Source: Paratinospora sagittata (Eukaryota; Streptophyta; Magnoliopsida; Ranunculales; Menispermaceae). From it: a stretch of DNA of 64,000 bases. Below are positions 1-11,920 of the stretch, piece by piece. The notes beneath the pieces are model-generated. The model was given only the letters and a program-made list of their open reading frames with translations, did no database searches and was not told the origin of the DNA. Made by a program: the position numbers and the translations under genes. The first letter of the stretch is position 1, and each line of letters opens with the position of its first letter. Where the stretch lies: contig CM069598.1 of NCBI GenBank assembly GCA_035771175.1, positions 10,070,668 through 10,134,667 on the forward strand, given 5' to 3'.

Positions 1-2828
1 CCCGTGAGGTGGTTGAGACCCTACGAGCCTTATCTCAAACAACGACATAATATCAAAAGGTACTAAACAAAACTACCCACTGTATTAATCATCAAAGACG
101 AGATAATCCATAAAAATGAACCATAAATAAAATCATAATTCTTACAGTCCATTAAAAATTGACATACACATAAAGTCCAAAATTGTGGGTACAAATAAAA
201 ACCGTCATGTGCCCACATGGTCTATCTAACAAGTCCCAACTCACCCATACTAATTGTGGTAAGTATTATAATTACATAATCCAAAATATAATACTTCATA
301 ATATAAAACATAATTCAATCAAAATGCCTCTCAACTCACATAGTGGACTTGGATTCTCTCGCAGGCAAGACCCTCAAGATATGACTACTCCCTTGCCCTT
401 ATTCGGGACAGAAGGACCTCAAAGAGGAAAATGAGGGTGAGCCAACGATGCCCAGTGAATAGAATTCAAATATGCTATCAATACTCATCAATAAAAACCA
501 TGTATGCATGTCAATGTGTAGCATGATTAAAAGCTCATAACATATAGATATCAAGCATTTATAATAAGTTCGATGCAAGTAAAAGTTTATCAATTTGGAT
601 CCACATTCCACATGCCTTGGGTTACTAGTCCACGTCTATTTCACCGTGCCGTTGATCCCAATCATGTTTACTTGGGTTACTAGTCCACGTCTATTTCACC
701 GTGCCGTTGATCCCAATCATTTCCTTCTTAAAACCCTCCTATGACAAGGTCAAGTCCCCCTATTAGCCAGATAGATGGGCCCAACCAAAGTCATAAGGTT
801 TTCTCAAATCAATGCATCATTCAAAACATTAGAACACATTCATGCTTTCAACATACAATATATATAAGTGATATGATGACATAAATGATATAATCATAAG
901 TGAAGCCTACTCACCACCAAGCCTCGCGAGAGTATTTAATCACACACGACCACCAAACCGAATCAACCCAATCAAGATCCTGAAACATACATCAATATCC
1001 TACCATACATCAATTTCTATGCTCAATTACATAGACATTACAAATCAACCCTAAATCAGCCCCCATATAATTAATAGGCCTAAATCCCATTTAATCCCAT
1101 CATTCAACTCAAATCACATGACTTAGGCCTCTAATGCATAGTTCTATTAATCAAAAATACTGATTTTCAATTCCTTAGGCATAAACATGTCCAAATTTGG
1201 GTCACTTGATCACAAGTAGGCCTAACCCATGATATGGTCACAACCACCAAATCAGTAGCATAATCAACCCTAATCATGCTTAATTAAACATAAGTTGCAT
1301 CAATTCAATGATTCTAAGCCAAAAGCATCAAAAGCCCTAAAATATGAAATTTTCCATACTTAGGCCATATTGTCGATTTACACTAGGTCACCATGTTCAA
1401 CCATGTATATCACTGATTTTGCATCATGGGTTCATCCACAATGGCAACTAGGTCAACATAGTTGACATGCAAGCTATTTGGAAAGGTCTAAGTTCATATT
1501 CTAAATGTAGGTCTAATACAAACAACCCTACCAATTCTTCACATGTATTATTCTGTTCAGATGTATCAATCTACCAACAGAAATATGTAATCACAAAATC
1601 AACCGTACATATTGAAGTATGTGAAGAAACAAACCTTCTGTCCAAATATCAGCCCAATCCAACGGTGGACCGAAAAGATATGTATCTTTGATGAGCAAGT
1701 GTCTAATCAGACAGTTTCTCCTTTCCTGCTGCAAATATCCAAACTCAGATGGCTATATCACAGAAAGTAATTAACGTATAAATATTTTCACCGTTCAGAA
1801 TACAGAAATATCTGTTGTAAACTACATACTCAAATTTGATATCCATCCAACGGTACGTTGAGGAGATCTACAAGTTTTACCGAAACGGAACGAGAAACCC
1901 AGAAATTCCGACCAGCTTTGTTTCAGAGGTTATATCTCTTAGCACAAGCTTCTAATTACGATCTCCACCGTTCAGAATGTATAAATATCAGTTATAAACT
2001 ACATACCCAAATTTGATAACCATCTAACGGTAGATTTAGGAGATCTATAAGTTTGAGCGAAACAGTGCGAGAAATCCAGACTTTCCGGCCAGCTTTGTTT
2101 GAGAGGTTAGATCTCTCAGAAGAAACCTCTGATCAAGATCTCCACCGACCAGAATGAAGAACCATAAGCTACGAACGTGCTGACAAAATTTGAGCTCAAT
2201 CTGACCGTAAATTCCAAAGATCCACTTCTTTGATGAAAATCTCGCAGGGTTCTTACTCCTGCAACTCTCTCCTTCTTTTTCTTCTTCTTTCCTTTCTCTT
2301 CTTTTCTTTCTCTTCTTCTTTCTTTTCTCTCCACTCACCTCTTTCTAGCACTTCCTTGATTCCCTCCTTGATTCTCTCCTTGTTTTCCTCTCCTTGGTTC
2401 CCTCCACTCATTCTAGCACTTCCTTGAAGAAGACAAGTGGGCATTGGACACTTGTCCACTTTCATGCACCAACCTTCACATGTGTTGGTCTCATACTACC
2501 CATACCAACCACATGTATTTTAAATGTCCAATCCATTTAATACACCAAATCTTCAATTTCATTTATCCTTTTATTCCATCAATCCTAACCCATATCAATT
2601 CATGGTTTAATGAGCCCATGCATAAATAATAACATATGCATTAAACTTTAATTTAACATGACTCATATACAATTTATGATACATATATTTATATACATTA
2701 TCAAGCATTAACTATACAAACATTAAACAATCATCAAACAAACACCAAACATATCAAGGCAACACATAGAGTTTGGGCAAAATACAATTGGGTTATGGGC
2801 TAGATGAAATAATTTTCGGGGCGTCACA
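1..2828 (-). mobile_element. Solo LTR, family 2, copy E (left end cut by window edge)
   Basis: Near-identical inverted copy of 6814-9664. Read on the minus strand it starts TGTGACGCCCCG at 2828 and runs to position 1, so about 100 bp of its end lie outside the window. Plant Gypsy-type LTRs typically start TGTNACRCCCC. No gag or pol reading frame is present; the short ORFs are low complexity. The flanking GTAAT at 2829-2833 should recur beyond the left edge if this is an intact solo LTR. It contains a duplicated stretch at about 620-720 and four units of the 12-bp minisatellite at about 2350-2410. Confidence 0.8.
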
Positions 2829-3109
2829 GTAATAGTGAATAGTAATAGTGAATAGTGAGTAGTAAAAAGTGAATAGTAAAAAAATGAATAGTACTGTGAA
2901 CAGTGAGTTGATATTTTAGTAGCTACCGAAATGGTAAATGATGATTCTCATGATAATCTATGGTCATTTCAGTGTTTAAATTGAGAGCTTAAGGGCATGG
3001 ATAAACGCTCTTGAGGAAGCCCTATTGTTGCTCGATTTTAGCAGTTGAATTAGAAAACCCGTGTAACCACTGTGAGTATAGTTTTCTTGATTTGGTTCTT
3101 GTATGGCAT
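2829..3109 (-). mobile_element. Family-1 LTR, copy B, distal part
   Basis: Minus-strand piece of a family-1 LTR, recognised by matching the middle of copy C (about 4085-4600) in reverse complement. It is cut on its left by copy E and on its right by insertion of copy C, at the target GGCAT (3105-3109). The other half of the LTR resumes at 5555. Confidence 0.75.
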
Positions 3110-4514
3110 TGTCACGACGCCCCTGACGTAGGCTGACGTCATGACCGGCACAGCGTACTATACACTGTACAAACCCATATACAGTATATAATACACTGTC
3201 AGCCTTCACGTACCCTCACAAACATTCCCAAAATGTACAGAATATTTTTTTTTATACCACACATCAAATCAAATTTCATATATATAAAGATGATCATTCC
3301 ATTCACATTGATTCCATGCATTCCACAAATGAAATTCTCACCAACTAAATATCTATGATCATCTCATTTCATCATCCCAAGCATTATATAATCTTACCAC
3401 ACAACCCATCTAGGTGATATTACATATATATCGTGTGTGATAATTATACATATCAAAATAACATAAATAATATTTATTTCCTCCAAGCATACATACACAT
3501 ACCAGACAAGTTTCTTTTCCCTTCGACTCAATACCTGAAAGATTGGAGGAAATGGGGTGAGCAAACAACAGCTCAGTGAATATAGTTCTTGAGATGACAA
3601 TTATATGCATTTAGAGAAATATGACATTTAAAATCATTTCAAACACTTATTCAACACATGCATCATTCAACAAATATATTATACATGCCAACAACATAAA
3701 TTGCATGATTTTCAATATCATAATGCACAATCTCCCTCCTCCGCAAGGCAAGAGAGCGGGTCTAACCCTTGTATGGTCGTACAAGGTAGACACAACTTCT
3801 CATGACCCAATTCACACAATCTCCCTCCTCCGCAAGGCACGAGAGCGGGTCTAACCCTTGTATGGCCGTTACAAGGTAGCCACAACATCTCATTACCCAA
3901 GTAACAGTCATTTCAATGATCGCAACCCTTGTTAGGACAGACCTAACGAAATGACAATGAGGAATCGCAAAGCCTCATCATTACAAACTCCAATGCTAAA
4001 ATTAGTTTGCATGATCCATAAAACTCAATGCCTTATATATAATATCACATGCGTACAATCAAACAGTTTATATGCGTACAATGCCATACAAGAACCAAAT
4101 CAAGAAAACTATACTCACAGTACAACACGTTCAACTTAAACTCAATAATCGTCGCTTTCGAGTCCAGCTCCAAGTTAAATCCAACGAATTTAACCTGTCA
4201 TAATCACTCCATAATTCAATTTCTTGTATTCATATCTATTTACATCTTTCATTTCTCAACTCACTTCAAATCACGAATAATAAATCCATTTAGGACTCAT
4301 AAGCAGTTGAAGAAACTACTATCTCGTTTCTGTGGTCAATCTAGATATTTTCAAAAGAAAGAACAGTGAAAATAGATTTTCACGACACCATATACTTAGT
4401 TACTAAAACTATCACCTCATATCCAAAAATCACAATTTTAGCATCGAAACGTCCGGAATTCAGTTCTCTATGATTCTGTGATCTCAAACCGGAGTTTCAT
4501 TGGATGCACATCAC

Positions 4515-4655
4515 TGTTCATAATACTATTCACTTTCACTATTCATTTTCACTATTTATTTTCACTATTTACTATTACTATTCACTATTACTATTACTAT
4601 TCACTATTTACTATTCACTATTTACTATTCATTTCACTATATACTATTCACATTT

Positions 4656-4689
<34 letters not shown>

Positions 4690-4737
4690 TACATTTACTA
4701 TTCACTATTTACTATTACCATTTATTTTTACTATTCA
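4515..4737. repeat. Degenerate CTATTCA/CTATTTA simple repeat inside copy C
   Basis: Roughly 220 bp of variants of ACTATTCACT and ACTATTTACT. Shorter versions occur at the same place in the other family-1 copies (2829-2900 on the minus strand, about 13620-13780 in copy F). The open frames across it are low-complexity artefacts. Confidence 0.85.
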
Positions 4738-5153
4738 TCCGAAAGATGTAAATTGTATTAAAATTGTCCAACGGCTCCAAAAATCATAAAATTGAATCTA
4801 ACCACATATTCGAGTTTCTAACAGTCCAGGAAGCATTTTTCTAGCTTCATAGCGGGTTTTCATTCACGTTGGGGTCAAAACCCCAATTTGTCAAAACGCC
4901 GTAAAACGGCTCCCACAGTCAAAATTTCTCCGCTAGAATAGCTTAGATAGTAATTTTACGAAGAAAAAGCATGAAACTTACTTACCGACGGTCCGAATTT
5001 CGTTCGAATCGCACGCTTCCCCTTCTTCTTCTTCTCCTTTCTTTCCTTTCTCTCTGTCTGCCCGTTCTTCTTCCTTTCTGCTTCTGCAACTCATTTCTCA
5101 TTTCATTTCATTTTTTTTGTTTTTTATTTTATTTTTTTTTATTTTGTTTTTTT

Positions 5154-5189
5154 ATTCTAGTTGCATCCCACGTTGGATGCAACTAGAAT
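5154..5189. repeat. Perfect 15-bp inverted repeat with 6-nt loop
   Basis: Arms 5154-5168 (ATTCTAGTTGCATCC) and 5175-5189 are exact reverse complements around CACGTT. They sit in the T-rich part of copy C. The corresponding stretch of copy F is different, so the hairpin is copy-specific. Confidence 0.85.
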
Positions 5190-5549
5190 ATTTTATTTTT
5201 TTTTATTTTTTTATTTTTTTATTTTATTTAGATTTATATTTACAAATGATTCCATGCACCGTGACTCCCTTTATTAACTAACTCCTCCATCAAATTTCAT
5301 TAAATTCATTCAATCATAATCAAATCCACATTTTTATTAACCAACCCCATAAATTAATCAATTTACTTCAACTCCATCACATAATTTTATTTATTTACTA
5401 ATTATACACGCGTATATTTAGCGCATAAGTATAAAATACGTGTAGTATCACGTGTATATTTAGCTTATACGTATAAAATACGTATATTATACATCTCGAT
5501 ATACGCGTACTTCAACGTATTTATTTAATTAAAATTACGGGATGTTACA

Positions 5550-6237
5550 GGCATTGTACGCATATAAACTGTTTGATTGTACGCATGTGATATTATATAT
5601 AAGGCATTGAGTTTTATGGATCATGTAAACTGATTTTAGCATTGGAGCTTGTAATGATGAGGCTTTGCGATTCCTCATTGTCATTTCGTTAGGTCTGTCC
5701 TAACAAGGGTTGCGATCCTTGAAATGACTGTTAATTGGGTAATGAGATGTTGTGGCTACCTTGTAACGGCCATACAACGGTTAGACCCGCTCTCGTGCCT
5801 TGCGGAGGAGGGAAATTGTGCATGGTGTTATTGAATTGGGTCATGAGAAGTTGTGTCTACCTTGTACGACCATACAAGGGTTAGACCCACTCTCTTGCCT
5901 TGCGGAGGAGGGGGATTGTGCATTATGTTATTGAAAATCATGAAATTTATGATGTTGACATGTGCAATATATTCATTGAATGATGCATGTGTTGAATAAG
6001 TGTTTAAAATAATTTTAAATGTCATATTTCTCTAAATGTATATAATTGTCATCTCAAGAACTATATTCGCTGAGCTGTTGTTTGTTCACCCCATTTCCTC
6101 CAACATTTCAGGTATTGAGTCGAAGGGAAAAGAAAAAATCCGTGAGTGATAATCACGTGAACCTTCATCTGGTACGTGCACATATACATGGAGGAAATAG
6201 ATCATAATTTTATGATTTTGATATGTATAATTATCAC

Positions 6238-6273
<36 letters not shown>

Positions 6274-6557
6274 ATATCACCTAGATGGGTTGTGTGGTAA
6301 TACTATCTGATGAAATGAGATGATCATAGATATTTATCAGATGAGACTTTAATTTGTGAAATGAATGAAATGATGATAGAGATCTATATTGAATTTGATT
6401 TGTTGTATAAAATAAAATAAAAAAAATCTGTAAGTTTGGGATAAATTGTGAAAGTACATGAAGGCTTACAGTATATTGTATATTGTATACGGGTATGTAC
6501 AGCGTATAGAACATTGTGTCGGTCATGACGTCAGCCTACGTCAGGGGCGTCGTGACA
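5550..6557 (-). mobile_element. Family-1 LTR, copy B, proximal part
   Basis: Minus-strand LTR start: the reverse complement of TGTCACGACGCC ends at 6557. It continues leftward to 5555, where copy C interrupts it; 5550-5554 is the duplicated GGCAT. It includes an (AT)n stretch at about 6238-6270. Together with 2829-3109 it makes one LTR that was itself inserted into copy A at 6557/6558. Confidence 0.8.
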
Positions 6558-6813
6558 CATATAAATTGTTTGATTGTACGCATGTGATATTATATATAAG
6601 GCATTGAGTTTTATGGATCATGCAAACTGATTTTAGCATTGGAGTTTGTAATGATGAGGCTTTGCTATTTATCATTGTCATTTCGTTAGGTCTGTCCTAA
6701 CAAGGGTTGCGATCCTTGAAATGACTGTTACTTGGGTAATGAGATGTTGTGGCTACCTTGTAACGGCCATACAAGGGTTAGACCCGCTCTCGTGCCCTGC
6801 GGAGGAGGGAGAT
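6558..6813 (-). mobile_element. Family-1 LTR, copy A, middle fragment
   Basis: Minus-strand family-1 LTR sequence, beginning CATATAAATTG next to copy B and ending at the GAGAT target (6809-6813) of copy D. It resumes after copy D at 9670. The remainder of copy A on the other side of copy B lies beyond the left edge of the window. The expected TSD of copy B is CATAT. Confidence 0.75.
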
Positions 6814-9664
6814 TGTGACGCCCCGAAAATTATTTCACCTAGCCCATAACTCAATTGCATTTTTGCCCAAACTCTATGTGTTGTCTTGATATGTTTGGTG
6901 TTTGTTTGATGATTGTTTAATGTTTGTATAGTTGATGCTTGATAATGTATATAAATATATGTATCATAAATTTATATGAGTCATGTTAAATTAAAGTATA
7001 ATGCATATGTTATGATTTATGCATGGGCTCATTAAACCATGAATTGATATGGGTTAGGATTGATTGAATAAAAGGATAAATGAAATTGAAAATTTGGTGT
7101 ATTAAATGGATTGGACATTTAAAATACATGTGGTTGGTATGGGTAGTATGAGACCAACACATGTAAAGGTTGGTGCATGAAAGTGGACAAGTGTCTCATG
7201 CCCTCAAGGAAGTGCTAGAATGAGTGGAGGGAATCAAGGAGAGAATCAAGGAGGAAAACAAGGAGAGAATCAAGGAGGGAATCAAGGAGGAAAACAAGGA
7301 GGAAAACAAGGAGAGAATCAAGGAGGAAAACAAGGAGATAATCAAGGAGAGAATCAAGGAGGGAATCAAGGAGGGAATCAAGGAATTGCTAGAAAGAGGT
7401 GAGTAGAAGAGAAAGGAAAGAAGAAGAGAAAGGAAAGAAGAAGAGAAAGAAGGAGAGAGTTGCAGGAGGAAGATCCCTGCAACGTTTTCATCAAAGAGTT
7501 GGATCTTTGGAATTTACGGTCAGATTGAGCTCAAATTGTGTCAGCACGTTCGTAGCTTATGGTTCTTCATTCTGGTCGGTGGAGATCTTGATCAGAGGTT
7601 TCTTCTGAGAGATCTAACCTCTCAAACAAAGCTGGCCGGAAAGTCTGGATTTCTCGCACTGTTTCGCTCAAACTTATAGATCTCCTAAATCTACCGTTAG
7701 ATGGTTATCAAATTTGGGTATGTAGTTTATAACTGATAGTTATACATTCTGAACGGTGGAAATATTTATACGTTAATTATGTTGTGTGATATAGCCATCT
7801 GAGTTTGGGTATTTGCAGCAGGAAAGGAGAAACTGTCTGATTAGACACTTGCTCATCAAAGATACATATCTTTTCGGTCCACCGTTGGATTGGGCTGATA
7901 TTTGGACATAAGGTTTGTTTCTTCACATACTTCAATCTGTACGGTTGATTTTGTGATTACATATTTCTGTTGGTAGATTGATACATCTGAACAGAATAAT
8001 ACATGTGAAGAATTGGTAGGGTTGTTTGTATTAGACCTACATTTAGAATATGAACTTAGACCTTTCCAAATAGCTTGCATGTCAACTATGTTGACCTAGT
8101 TGCCATTGTGGATGAACCCATGATGCAAAATCAGTGATATACATGGCTGAACATGGTGACCTAGTGTAAATCGACAATATGGCCTAAGTATGGAAAATTT
8201 TATATTTTAGGGCTTTTGATGCTTTTGGCTTAGAATCATTGAATTGATGCAACTTATGTTTAATTAAGCATGATTAAGGTTGATTATGCTACTGATTTGG
8301 TGGTTGTGACCATATCATGGGTTAGGCCTACTTGTGATCAAGTGACCCAAATTTGGACATGTTTATGCCTAAGGAATTGAAAATCAGTATTTTTGATTAA
8401 TAGAATGGTTTATGAATGAGAACTATGCATTAGAGGCCTAAGTCATGTGATTTGAGTTGAATGATGGGATTAAATGGGATTTAGGCCTATTAATTATATG
8501 GGGGCTGATTTAGGGTTGATTTGTAATGTCTATGTAATTGAGCATAGAAATTGATGTATGGTAGGATATTGATGTATGTTTCAGGATCTTGATTGGGTTG
8601 ATTCGGTTTGGTGGTCGTGTGTGATTAAATACTCTCGCGAGGCTTGGTTGTGAGTAGGCTTCACTTATGATTATATCATTTATGTCATCATATCACTTAT
8701 ATATATTGTATGTTGAAAGCATGAATGTGTTCTAATGTTTTGAATGATGCATTGATTTGAGAAAACCTTATGACTTTGGTTGGGCCCATCTATCTGGCTA
8801 ATAGGGGGACTTGACCTTGTCATAGGAGGGTTTTAAGAAGGAAATGATTGGGATCAACGGCACGGTGAAATAGACGTGGACTAGTAACCCAAGTAAACAT
8901 GATTGGGATCAACGGCACGGTGAAATAGACGTGGACTAGTAACCCAAGGCATGTGAAATGTGGATCCAAATTGATAAACTTTTACTTGCATCGAACTTAT
9001 TATAAATGCTTGATATCTATATGTTATGAGCTTTTAATCATGCTACACATTGACATGCATACATGGTTTTTATTGATGAGTATTGATAGCATATTTGAAT
9101 TCTATTCACTGGGCATCGTTGGCTCACCCTCATTTTCCTCTTTCAGGTCCTTCTGTCCCGAATAAGGGCAAGAGAGTAGTCATATCTTGAGGGCCTTGCC
9201 TGCGAGAGAATCCAAGTCCTCTATGTGAGTTGAGAGGCATTTTGATTGAATTGTGTTTTATATTATGAAGTATTATATTTTGGATTATGTAATTATAATA
9301 CTTACCACAATTAGTATGGGTGAGTTGGGACTTGTTAGATAGACCATGTGGGCACATGACGGTTTTTATTTGTACCCACAATTTTGGACTTTATGTGTAT
9401 GTCAATTTTTAATGGACTGTAAGAATTATGATTTTATTTATGGTTCATTTTTATGGATTATCTCGTCTTTGATGATTAATACAGTGGGTAGTTTTGTTTA
9501 GTACCTTTTGATATTATGTCGTTGTTTGAGATAAGGCTCGTAGGGTCTCAACCACCTCACGGGAGTTGAGGAGTGGTCGGAGATGCATACGTCGGGCGTC
9601 CCGCCCCGGCATTCCGCATGCCATTCCCTGTGGGGTTGGTGGTCCGGGGCGCGGGGTCGCCACA
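6814..9664 (+). mobile_element. Complete solo LTR, family 2, copy D, with 5-bp TSD
   Basis: Starts TGTGACGCCCCG and ends GTCGCCACA, 2851 bp, flanked by perfect GAGAT repeats at 6809-6813 and 9665-9669. No protein domains are present. It is inserted into family-1 copy A and is the inverted partner of copy E (1-2828). A tandem duplication lies at about 8847-8948 (two copies of a stretch containing GATCAACGGCACGG), and a 12-bp minisatellite at 7226-7381. Short ORFs at both ends mirror those of copy E and are not genes. Confidence 0.9.
7226..7381 (+). repeat. 12-bp minisatellite, 13 units
   Basis: Thirteen contiguous 12-mers of the pattern GGAGRGAATCAA or GGAGGAAAACAA. The equivalent place in copy E holds only four units. 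In frame it would give a Gly/Gln/Asn-rich peptide, which is a repeat artefact. Confidence 0.9.
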
Positions 9665-10371
9665 GAGATTGTGCATGGTGTTATTGAATTGGGTCATGAG
9701 AAGTTGTGTCTACCTTGTACGACCATACAAGGGTTAGACCCGCTCTCTTGCCTTGCGGAGGAGGGAGATTGTGCATTATGTTATTGAAAATCATGAAATT
9801 TATGATGTTGACATGTACAATATATTCATTGAATGATGCATGTGTTGAATAAGTGTTTGAAATGATTTTAAATGTCATATTTCTATAAATGTATATAATT
9901 GTCATCTCAAGAGCTATATTCACTGAGCTGTTGATTGCTCACCCCATTTACTCCAACATTTCAGGTATTAAGTCGAAGGGAAAAAGGAACTTGTCTGGTA
10001 TGTGTATGTATGCTCGGAGGAAATAGATTATATTTTTGTTATTTTGATATGTATACTTATCACACAGTATATATTTATGTAATACCATCTAGATGGGTTG
10101 TGTGATAATATTATATGAGGAAATGAGATGATCATAGATATTTATCAGGTGAGAATTTAATTTGTTGAATGACTGGAATGAATGTGAGTGGAATGATTAT
10201 CTATATTGGATTTGATTTGTGGTATAGGAAAAAAAAATTTATGTACATTTTAGGAAGGTTTGTGAGAGTACGTGAAGGCTGACAGTATATTATATATTGT
10301 ATATGAGTATGTACAGTGTATAGTATGTTGTGCCGGTCATGACGTCAGCCTACGTCAGGGGCGTCGTGACA
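9665..10371 (-). mobile_element. Family-1 LTR, copy A, start of LTR
   Basis: Resumes copy A after copy D; the reverse complement of TGTCACGACGCCCC ends at 10371. It closely parallels 5820-6557 (copy B). The flank to the right starts CGTAG, the predicted TSD, whose partner would lie left of the window. Confidence 0.8.
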
Positions 10372-10389
10372 CGTAGCCACACCGGTGAG

Positions 10390-10830
10390 AGCAAGGGTAG
10401 AAATCACACAGCTATGTTCTAACTGTGAGCTTAGGATGAGTGATGAACCTATTCTTATAAACCTTTTAGTTCTAAACATTGAAGAATTGGATATAATTCT
10501 ATGAATGGATCGGTTAACCCGAGTGAAGGCTCAAATTGATTGTGTAAAGAAACAAGTATACATAACCCTTCCAAACCAAACCACTCTCAAAATCCGGGTT
10601 CAAACTTTTATTTTCCCAAGTCGATTTTGGCAGCTTTAAAAATGCAATTCAAATGTGACATAACATTGAGAGAACCTATACTCAGTGACCATAATAAGTT
10701 TGTACATGGGATTGAGATGAGTGAAGTACCAGCGGTTTGCGAATTTCCCATAGTATTCCTACATGACCTTCCGCAATTACCACCCATTCGAGAATTTGAC
10801 TTTGAATTATATATTGTCAATAGTGTTATT
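10390..10830 (+). pseudogene. Ty3/Gypsy pol fragment (protease end to start of reverse transcriptase)
   Basis: Two adjacent frames carry recognisable Gypsy polyprotein pieces. At about 10421-10630 the frame reads a retropepsin-like tail with LDIIL, a stop codon where the usual Gly of ILGMD would be, then MDRLTRVKAQIDC. After a frameshift, about 10635-10830 reads VPAVCEFPIVFLHDLPQLPP followed by a degraded EFDFELY, the linker that precedes the Gypsy reverse transcriptase. The stop and frameshift make it dead. The minus-strand solo LTR A is inserted directly upstream. The rest of pol is missing. Confidence 0.68.
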
Positions 10831-10833
10831 TAA

Positions 10834-11045
10834 TTAAGGGTTTATATATGAATTATATATACATTATTAAGAGTATGTTACATTAGGTATATAATACGAA
10901 TAATCTACATACCTACTATATTTCTTAATAAGAGAATATATAGTATATAATTAGAGTATAAAATGGTAAAAACAAAACATAATTAAGATTCAAGAGTATT
11001 CTATAATTAGATAATATATTATACATGCATATACACACATACAAA

Positions 11046-11128
<83 letters not shown>

Positions 11129-11920
11129 GAGTTTACAAAATGAAAGAAAAAAAAAACATAATTAAGAGTATTTAAAGTGTACAATAAGGAAAGCACAATA
11201 GTCAAAAGTGTTATATACTTATATATAATTAAGTGTTTATATTTGTATTGTATGTACATAATTAAGAATATGTTCAATTAAGTATATAATACGAAAAAAG
11301 AGTACATATAATTTTTTTTATTATGAAAAAAGTACATATAATTAATTAAAAATATATGTATGCATTTCAACTTTGGTAAGTATACTCTCTAAATTTTTTT
11401 TTACCAAATATGTTTTATTAAGTATGCTATCTGAAAGTATGTAGTAGGGCTAGATATAAATATATAATGAATTTAACTAAATTATAATAAGGGTTAAGCA
11501 AAAATTATAAAAGAAATAAAGATATTATCCAACTATATACATAAACTCATTCACTTAAAATAAATTAACACATATTTAAGATAAATGAAATAAATAATAT
11601 TTTTAATTAGTATGTTTTATTTAATTATTTAACTAAAATTTATATTTTATTGTAATTATTCTAACCTTAAAATATGTATTTAGTTACATTAGTAATCCAA
11701 AAGCCCAACCCAAAGGCCTGGTCTATATATTTTTTGGATTGGATTTGGGCCAAGGTTTTTTAATGTTGGCTCGGCTAGGCCCAGCTCGATTATTTTTAGG
11801 CCAAGCTGGGCCAAATGGCTCCCCTAGGTTTTACTCAAAAAGACCTAGGTGGTAATACGGACGAGATTCCAACTCATATTTCATGTGACAAGCTTGTCCA
11901 TATCCAACATGTAACTACTA
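10834..11920. other. AT-rich intergenic stretch with (AT)n microsatellite
   Basis: No gene seen. Contains a long (TA)n run at about 11048-11123 and very AT-rich, low-complexity sequence on both sides. A GC-richer segment at about 11700-11850 resembles decayed repeat sequence, but I cannot classify it. Confidence 0.7.

Larger units (their letters stand above)
3110..5549 (+). mobile_element. Complete solo LTR, family 1, copy C, with 5-bp TSD
   Basis: Starts TGTCACGACGCCCC and ends GGGATGTTACA (TG..CA termini), 2440 bp, flanked by the perfect duplication GGCAT at 3105-3109 and 5550-5554. There is no coding capacity, so this is a solo LTR left after LTR-LTR recombination, or an LTR-only element. 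It carries a long CTATTCA-type simple repeat (about 4515-4735), a pyrimidine tract (about 5010-5160) and a perfect 15-bp hairpin at 5154-5189. It is inserted inside copy B of the same family in the opposite orientation. Confidence 0.88.

Noticed and set aside
4478..4789. 103- and 85-codon frames
   Set aside because: They are translations of the CTATTCA simple repeat in copy C.
7220..7406. Gly/Gln/Asn-rich repeat peptide
   Set aside because: It is the minisatellite of copy D read in frame; there is no start context, and the same place in copy E is not open in the same way.
1..9664. One intact retrotransposon with paired LTRs
   Set aside because: The two family-2 copies are in inverted orientation and the DNA between them is other LTRs, not gag-pol, so they cannot be the two LTRs of a single normal element.
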